Shown: positions 5,672 to 10,142 of the stretch, piece after piece
How positions within the stretch are numbered: position 1 is the stretch's first letter
Layout of the letters: each line of letters begins with the position of its first letter
Made by a program: the position numbers and the translations under genes
Assembly: GCA_946061495.1 (NCBI GenBank)
Contig: CAMGSV010000083.1
Span: 1-10,142, forward strand
DNA from: an uncultured Spirochaetales bacterium
GTDB taxonomy: Bacteria; Spirochaetota; Spirochaetia; Treponematales; Treponemataceae
Direction: 5' to 3'
Length of the DNA: 10,142 nucleotides
Notes under the pieces: model-generated
What the model saw: the letters and a program-made list of their open reading frames with translations, nothing else
The model's database searches: none
What the model was told of the DNA's origin: nothing

Positions 5672-6751
5672 ATGTTAAAGAGATTAGAAGAATTGTCACA
5701 GCGTTTTGTTGTTGTGGAGGAAATGGTTCAGGAGCCAGATCTTGTCAAGGATCCTAAAAAATACAAAGAAGTTATGCGGGAGCACTCTTATCTTTCTGAT
5801 TTGATGTACGCATATGATGAGTATAAAAAATTGCTGCAGGATATTAAGGGGAATCAGGAGCTGATTGCCGAAGAGGATGATCCTGATATGAAGGAGATGG
5901 CTCGGGAGGAGCTGAAGGAACTTGAGGCTCGTCAACCAGATATGGAATCAAAGCTGAAGATGATGTTGATTCCCCCTGATCCCTTGGAAGAAAAAAATAT
6001 TATTATGGAAATTCGTGGTGGAACTGGTGGAGATGAGGCCTCTCTCTTTGCCGCCGACTTGTTCAGGATGTATACTCGGTATGCGGAGACAAAGGGCTGG
6101 AGATATGAGGTTATGGATGCCAGTGAAACTGAGGTTGGAGGCTATAAGGAAATCTCCCTTTCAATCAGTGGGAAATTTGTGTACGGAAGTTTGCGCTGGG
6201 AGGCTGGAGTCCACCGTGTGCAGCGTGTGCCGGAGACAGAGGCCCAGGGTCGCATCCATACGAGTGCGGTGACGGTGGCTGTTTTGCCTGAGGCTGAGGA
6301 AACTGAAATTGAAATCCGACAGGAGGATTTGCGCATTGATGTCATGCGTGCCGGCGGATGTGGTGGGCAGTGTGTTAATACCACAGACTCCGCTGTTCGT
6401 TTGACACACATTCCTACTGGATTGGTTGTTATCCAGCAGGATGAGAAGAGTCAGCTGCGGAACAAGGAGAAGGCGATGAGGGTTCTGCGTGCCCGGCTCT
6501 TCGATTTGGAGGAATCCAAAAAGCATGCGGAGCGGTCTGCTGCCAGAAAGAGCATGGTTGGATCAGGTGATCGTTCTGAGCGAATCAGAACCTACAATTT
6601 TCCCCAGAACCGTGTGACCGACCATCGCATCAATCTGACCTTGTACAAGCTTGATCAATTTATGCAGGGAAATATTGAGGAGATGGTGGAGGCCCTCAAC
6701 ATTTCAGCGAAGGAAGCTGCCTTGAAGGGGGCCACCTCCACAGCTGAATAG
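5672..6751 (+). CDS. prfA: Peptide chain release factor 1 (RF1)
   Basis: The protein has 359 residues, the usual RF1 length. RF1 recognises UAA and UAG in the ribosomal A site and triggers hydrolysis of peptidyl-tRNA. The N-terminal MLKRLEELSQRF fits the family start, followed by the coiled-coil domain 1 (to about 100). The codon-reading PxT motif is PET at 187-189, inside VQRVPETEAQGRIHTSA, which marks RF1 rather than RF2 (SPF). The catalytic GGQ is at 231-233 in RAGGCGGQCVNTTDSAVR. The residue after GGQ is Cys where His, Ser or Asn is common, and a Cys also sits just before it. The C-terminal part (SERIRTYNFPQNRVTDHRI, 302-320) is typical. The gene leads an operon with prmC and rel. It ends in TAG, which RF2 cannot read, and the prmC ribosome-binding site overlaps that stop. 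Confidence 0.97.
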   Translation: MLKRLEELSQRFVVVEEMVQEPDLVKDPKKYKEVMREHSYLSDLMYAYDEYKKLLQDIKGNQELIAEEDDPDMKEMAREELKELEARQPDMESKLKMMLIPPDPLEEKNIIMEIRGGTGGDEASLFAADLFRMYTRYAETKGWRYEVMDASETEVGGYKEISLSISGKFVYGSLRWEAGVHRVQRVPETEAQGRIHTSAVTVAVLPEAEETEIEIRQEDLRIDVMRAGGCGGQCVNTTDSAVRLTHIPTGLVVIQQDEKSQLRNKEKAMRVLRARLFDLEESKKHAERSAARKSMVGSGDRSERIRTYNFPQNRVTDHRINLTLYKLDQFMQGNIEEMVEALNISAKEAALKGATSTAE

Positions 6752-6763
6752 GAGGAAATCATT
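6750..6763 (+). promoter_or_regulatory. prmC ribosome-binding site with AUU start, overlapping the prfA stop
   Basis: AGGAGGA (6750-6756) begins within the prfA TAG (6749-6751). Five bases after GGAGG lies ATT (6761-6763), and no ATG, GTG or in-frame TTG lies within the usual distance. The protein read from this ATT (x-T-I-G-E-L-R-R) matches the normal N-terminus of PrmC, which identifies the ATT as the probable start codon. Confidence 0.6.
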
Positions 6764-7735
6764 ACCATTGGAGAGCTACGAAGGATTGGCAGTACCCGTT
6801 TGAAGGCGGCTTCCAGTGAGGTGGATGCCAGACAATCCTTTGTCGGTGATGTTGAGATTGGAGCAACTATGACCGGTGCTCCGTCGATTTGCGGGGCTTC
6901 TTTGCTGCCTCTGATTCAAACTCCTGCTCTTGATTGCGACTGTATTCTGGCGGATGTGTTGGGATGCAGTCGTTCCTTTATTTTGTCCCATTCCGATGAG
7001 GCGATGGAGGCGTGGCAGATTGAGAAATTTCTTTCTGCGATAGACAGGCGTTGTACTGGACTCCCCGTTGCATATATTATTGGTCGGAAGGAATTTTACG
7101 GCAGGGATTTTTGTGTCGATGAATCGGTGTTGATTCCAAAGCCCGACACGGAAATTCTGGTTGAGCGGACGATTCAGCTTGTTTCTTCTCATTTTGCAGG
7201 AAGAAACAAGGTGACTGTTGTGGATGTCTGCACCGGTAGCGGTTGTGTTGCCGTATCCCTGTGGAAGGAGCTGGCAGGAATCAATTTTGAAATGGATTTT
7301 TTTGCCACAGATATTTCTCCTGAGGCGCTCAAGGTGGCAGGGAAAAATTGTGAAATCCATGATTGTCGCATCCAACTTCGACAGGGAGATTTGCTTTCAG
7401 GAATCGATTTGCCGAAACTTGATGTTGTGGTGTCCAATCCGCCTTATATTCCCTCTGGGATGGCACGTGAGTTGCTGAAAGATGGACGAGCGGAGCCGCT
7501 GTTGGCTCTTGACGGCGATTGCGACGGCAGCACAGATGGTACAGGGCTTATTGCTCGACTTGTTCCGCAAGCCTTTGAGGTCTTGAACAAGGATGGCTGG
7601 TTCCTCATGGAGACGGGGGAGTACAATGCGGCTCGTGTGGCGGAGATTATGCAGGAGCAAGGTTTTAGGGATGTGAGCATTCATCCTGATTTGTCGGGTC
7701 AGCCCAGGGTGGTTGAGGGGAGAAAAGAGCCATGA
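6761..7735 (+). CDS. prmC: Peptide chain release factor N5-glutamine methyltransferase
   Basis: PrmC (HemK) uses S-adenosylmethionine to methylate the GGQ glutamine of RF1 and RF2, raising termination efficiency. The protein is 324 residues if started at ATT 6761, compared with roughly 280 for the family. The N-terminus TIGELRRIGSTRLKAA fits the family, followed by an extra segment of about 30 residues before PALDCDCILADVLG. The SAM motif I is VVDVCTGSGC, the substrate-side motif is SNPPYIPS, and SVLIPKPDTEILVE is the conserved linker to the methylase domain. An in-frame TTG at 6800 or ATG at 6869 are possible starts but would cut off the conserved first helix, and neither has as good a ribosome-binding site. 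The gene is in the same frame as prfA, 9 bases after its stop, and its TGA overlaps the rel ATG (ATGA), so translation of all three genes is probably coupled. Confidence 0.93.
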   Translation: MTIGELRRIGSTRLKAASSEVDARQSFVGDVEIGATMTGAPSICGASLLPLIQTPALDCDCILADVLGCSRSFILSHSDEAMEAWQIEKFLSAIDRRCTGLPVAYIIGRKEFYGRDFCVDESVLIPKPDTEILVERTIQLVSSHFAGRNKVTVVDVCTGSGCVAVSLWKELAGINFEMDFFATDISPEALKVAGKNCEIHDCRIQLRQGDLLSGIDLPKLDVVVSNPPYIPSGMARELLKDGRAEPLLALDGDCDGSTDGTGLIARLVPQAFEVLNKDGWFLMETGEYNAARVAEIMQEQGFRDVSIHPDLSGQPRVVEGRKEP

Positions 7736-9561
7736 GTTATACATCCTTTGTAGATGAGGCTGCAGGAAAGTCTCAGGACGAGCTGCTGGAATTGTTTCTG
7801 GATGAATACAGTCAATTTCAAGGAGCAGAAGCTGATGCCATTCGTTCCGCCTGGTCGTATCTTTGTCAGGTGTCCGAGGGGAGGGGAGACTCCCAGAATC
7901 AGCCATACTGCATCCATGGAATGCGAGTGGCGGCCATCCTTGCAGAACGGAAGCTCGATTACCAATGTATTGTAGCGGGATTTTTGCACAATGTCCTGTC
8001 ATTTGAAAGGGTGAGCCCGGAAGAGATCAATGAGAAATTCGGGCCGGTAATTCTCAGGCTCATTGATGGAACAACCCGCATCACCAATCTGCAAATCAAG
8101 AATAAGACCCAGCACCAGGCGGATTCCATCCGCAAGATGCTCTTTGCCATGGTGGAGGATATCCGGGTGATTCTGGTGATGTTGGCGGACCGGCTGGATC
8201 GCATCAGAAATCTTTCGAAAGATACCAAGCAGGTGCAGAAGCAGGTGGCTCAGGAGGCCATCGATATTTGGGCACCTCTGGCAAATCGCTTGGGTATGTC
8301 TTCGGTGAAGTCTGAGCTGGAGGATTTGAGCCTGAAATACTCAAATCCCGATGTGTATGCCCAGATCAAGAAGGTGGTGGCGGCCAAGAAGCAGGAGCGC
8401 TCTGATTATCTGGCCAAGGCCCAGCAGGAAATTTACAAGGCTGCCAGCCGTGCAGGAATTGAGGTGAGCATTTCCAGCCGGGCAAAGCATTTTTATTCGA
8501 TTTATCAGAAGATGCGCAAGCGGAACAAGGGGGTGGAGGAGCTTTTTGACCTGCTGGCCCTGCGGGTGCTCTGTGAAAACAGTGGAGATTGCTATGTGTT
8601 GGTGGGACTTGTCCACGGCTTGTGGAAGCCATTGGATGGACGGTTCAAGGACTACATTGCCATGCCCAAGGCCAACGGCTACCAGAGCCTCCACACGACA
8701 GTGATGTGCGAGGGACGCCCTTTGGAAATACAGATTCGGACGACCGAGATGCATTCGGTGGCTGAATATGGTGTGGCAAGCCACCTGCTGTACAAGCAGA
8801 AATTGGGCGGTTCCGACAGGGTGAGCCTGGAGAATCTGAGCATCATCAATCAGCTGAAGCAGTTGCAGCCGGAGCAGCTGGCGGATGATGTTCTGTTCAG
8901 CGAGATTCGGGAGGAGTTGCTGGGGGACTCCATCTTTGTGTTTACCCCAAAGGGCGACGTGGTGGAGCTGCCGACTGGCTCGACGGCGGTGGACTTTGCC
9001 TACCAGATTCACTCGGCAGTGGGGGAGAAGATTGTGGGAGCCAAGGCTGATGGTCATATCATTCCCCTGTCTCGGCCGCTGAAGAATACCCAGATTGTGG
9101 ACATCATAACTTCTCCCAAGGCCCATCCCACCCGAAACCAGCTGCAATTGGTGCGAACCGCCAAGGCTCGCACCAAGATTCGTAGCTGGCTCACCCAGAA
9201 CGACCCCACCTTTGACAATCCCTTTGCCAAGTCGCCGTCAGAGCAGGGATCAAGGCTGGATTCGGACTCCACTGGCGAGGCAGCGGCTGTTCATCGTGCC
9301 CACAAGAAGGGATCGGGGAAGCCCAGCGGAACGCCACCGCTGGATATTGCTAGTGGCAGTGGGAAGATTCGGATTGGAAACACCACCAACTTCCTCGTGT
9401 CCCGTGCCCGCTGCTGCGAGCCACAGTTTGGAGATGCGATCGTGGGCTACGTGTCCTGCGGCCGGGGAATCATCATTCACCGGGAGGATTGCCACGTCTT
9501 TAGCCTGATTCCCAACCGTCAGGAGCGGACGCTGGAGGTGGAGTGGGACAGGGAGGAGTGA
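7732..9561 (+). CDS. rel: RelA/SpoT-family (p)ppGpp synthetase, hydrolase site degenerate, no ACT domain
   Basis: The protein has 609 residues, shorter than the usual 700-750. Order: degenerate HD hydrolase domain (about 35-190), synthetase domain (about 240-350), TGS domain (about 399-460), then a helical part and a Cys-containing zinc-finger-like segment (ARCCEPQFGDAIVGYVSCGRG, 559-579, with HREDCHVF after it). The ACT/RRM domain that normally follows is missing; the protein stops at VEWDREE. In the HD domain His62, His86 and Asp153 (LADR) remain, but the HDxxED motif reads HNVLSF (86-91), so the metal-binding Asp and the Glu-Asp pair are lost. The synthetase core looks complete: AKHFYSIYQK, Asp273 in FDLLALRV, RFKD at 304-307, NGYQSLHTT and Glu332 in LEIQIRT. 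The prediction is ppGpp synthesis without hydrolysis. The start is the ATG overlapping the prmC stop, with GGGGAGAAAAGAG before it. Confidence 0.93.
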   Translation: MSYTSFVDEAAGKSQDELLELFLDEYSQFQGAEADAIRSAWSYLCQVSEGRGDSQNQPYCIHGMRVAAILAERKLDYQCIVAGFLHNVLSFERVSPEEINEKFGPVILRLIDGTTRITNLQIKNKTQHQADSIRKMLFAMVEDIRVILVMLADRLDRIRNLSKDTKQVQKQVAQEAIDIWAPLANRLGMSSVKSELEDLSLKYSNPDVYAQIKKVVAAKKQERSDYLAKAQQEIYKAASRAGIEVSISSRAKHFYSIYQKMRKRNKGVEELFDLLALRVLCENSGDCYVLVGLVHGLWKPLDGRFKDYIAMPKANGYQSLHTTVMCEGRPLEIQIRTTEMHSVAEYGVASHLLYKQKLGGSDRVSLENLSIINQLKQLQPEQLADDVLFSEIREELLGDSIFVFTPKGDVVELPTGSTAVDFAYQIHSAVGEKIVGAKADGHIIPLSRPLKNTQIVDIITSPKAHPTRNQLQLVRTAKARTKIRSWLTQNDPTFDNPFAKSPSEQGSRLDSDSTGEAAAVHRAHKKGSGKPSGTPPLDIASGSGKIRIGNTTNFLVSRARCCEPQFGDAIVGYVSCGRGIIIHREDCHVFSLIPNRQERTLEVEWDREE

Positions 9562-9595
9562 GACTTTGCCACGTGTACAGGGAGGGCGGTGGGGG

Positions 9596-9794
9596 CTATG
9601 ATCTGCTCGATTTAAGACAATTTTTCAGCGCCTCTACATCTTTAACGTTCTCGGAAATTGTTGTTCCGTCATTCTTCATGAGTGTATTCCCCCATGTCAA
9701 TTTATATTCTTCGTCTTTATAAGAAAATGAAATATCCCAACCAAAATAAAATTCACCTATTGGCTCATTGTTAATTGTGGTGCCGATAGTGTAC
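9596..9794 (-). pseudogene. 3' remnant of an unknown gene cut by the insertion sequence
   Basis: On the minus strand about 65 residues are encoded up to TAG at 9598-9596, including the segment EFYFGWDISFSYKDEEYKL. The open frame continues to an ATG at 9937, but everything beyond about 9795 is antisense to the insertion sequence, including its transposase gene, so that part is a chance extension. The true N-terminal part of this gene should lie beyond the right end of the element, outside the window. The composition is AT-rich compared with the upstream rel gene. No family is recognised. Positions 9562-9595, between rel and this remnant, hold nothing recognisable, including no terminator. Confidence 0.6.
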
Positions 9795-10142
9795 AATAAA
9801 GTTCGCAAAATGGGGTAGAAAAAAGCCATTGAAAAATCCAGAATGTTGGTTAGCACACTAACAAAAGGAAAAGACAATGGCCAAGAAGAATGATACAAGA
9901 TTTTTTGAAAATAAGCTACTGGATTTTGTAGCAGCACAAGATCCCCTGCTGGAAATGCTCCAATGGATGATGGACAAGTTCATGGAAATAGAGGTTGCCC
10001 GCAAGACTGGAGCCCCCAAAGGGAGCCATTCGCAAACCCGCACCGGCTACAGGTGCGGCTATAGGGTCCGTCGCTTCGACACAAGGCTTGGAACAGTGTA
10101 TCTTTCTGTCCCCAAGATACGGCAGGGAGGCTACATTCCGTT
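9795..10142 (+). mobile_element. IS256-family insertion sequence, left part
   Basis: The element is identified by its transposase. The left end is placed at about 9795 because ATAAAGTTCGCAAAAT (from 9796) followed by GGGGTAGAAAA resembles the terminal inverted repeat I recall for IS256 (ATAAAGTCCGTATAAT, then TGTGTAAAA). The end position is good to a few bases. The 8-9 bases just before it (about 9786-9794) would be one copy of the target duplication. The right end lies outside the window. Confidence 0.65.
9877..10142 (+). CDS. IS256-family (mutator-type) transposase, N-terminal part
   Basis: The ATG at 9877, preceded by AAAAGGAAAAG, opens a frame that runs off the window after 88 codons of a usual 400 or so. 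Residues 1-50 form a helical, Met/Leu-rich N-terminus (NKLLDFVAAQDPLLEMLQWM). After it comes the conserved signature of the family: RTGYRCGYRVRRFDTRLGT, then VYLSVPKIRQGGYIP at the window edge. The DDE catalytic residues lie further downstream and cannot be checked. It catalyses movement of the element and usually generates an 8-9 bp target duplication. The reading frame is intact as far as it can be seen, so the element may be active. Confidence 0.93.
   Translation, partial: MAKKNDTRFFENKLLDFVAAQDPLLEMLQWMMDKFMEIEVARKTGAPKGSHSQTRTGYRCGYRVRRFDTRLGTVYLSVPKIRQGGYIP

Noticed and set aside
6800..6802. TTG at 6800 as the prmC start
   Set aside because: It would delete the conserved first PrmC segment and lacks a good ribosome-binding site. 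The AGGAGGA at 6750 points to ATT 6761 instead.
9386..9498. Zinc-finger-like Cys region of Rel taken as a separate gene
   Set aside because: It is continuous in frame with the TGS domain, and such a region is a normal part of long Rel proteins.

Overview
The window reads as a chromosomal segment of a Treponema-like spirochete. This rests on the prfA-prmC order, the spirochete-type lipobox of the lipoprotein, and the family resemblance of the envelope and hypothetical proteins. It is an inference from protein character, because no rRNA or other phylogenetic marker is present. No tRNA, rRNA or CRISPR array was seen.

Layout. Positions 1-1334 (+) hold the 3' part of a large beta-rich, probably outer-membrane protein that begins before the window. 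It converges, with 5 bases between stop codons, on a COG0523 (CobW/YjiA/ZNG) metal-chaperone GTPase on the minus strand (1340-2608) that carries a His/Cys-rich metal-binding insert. Divergent from it is a 300-residue protein (2718-3620) with faint PAP2-phosphatase-like motifs. An AT-richer islet follows: a short orphan lipoprotein (3813-4430) and a doubtful 46-codon ORF. A radical SAM protein (4590-5459, minus) comes next, with a promoter overlapped by twin palindromes. Divergent from it is the operon prfA-prmC-rel (5672-9561, plus). The last 550 bases hold the 3' remnant of an unknown minus-strand gene, cut by an IS256-family insertion sequence whose left end and transposase N-terminus are inside the window.

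How the genes relate. prfA (RF1) and prmC (the methyltransferase that modifies the RF1/RF2 GGQ glutamine) form a translation-termination pair. The junction is unusual. prfA ends in UAG, a stop read only by RF1. The prmC Shine-Dalgarno overlaps that stop, prmC lies in the same frame, and the only well-placed start codon is AUU. prmC then overlaps rel by ATGA. The Rel protein keeps an intact-looking ppGpp synthetase core but has lost key residues of the HD hydrolase and the C-terminal ACT domain, so it is predicted to be a synthetase only.

Most worth checking are the prfA/prmC junction, the Rel architecture, the twin palindromes on the radical SAM promoter, and the IS256 insertion. No complete, clearly new multi-gene defence or metabolic system was recognised.
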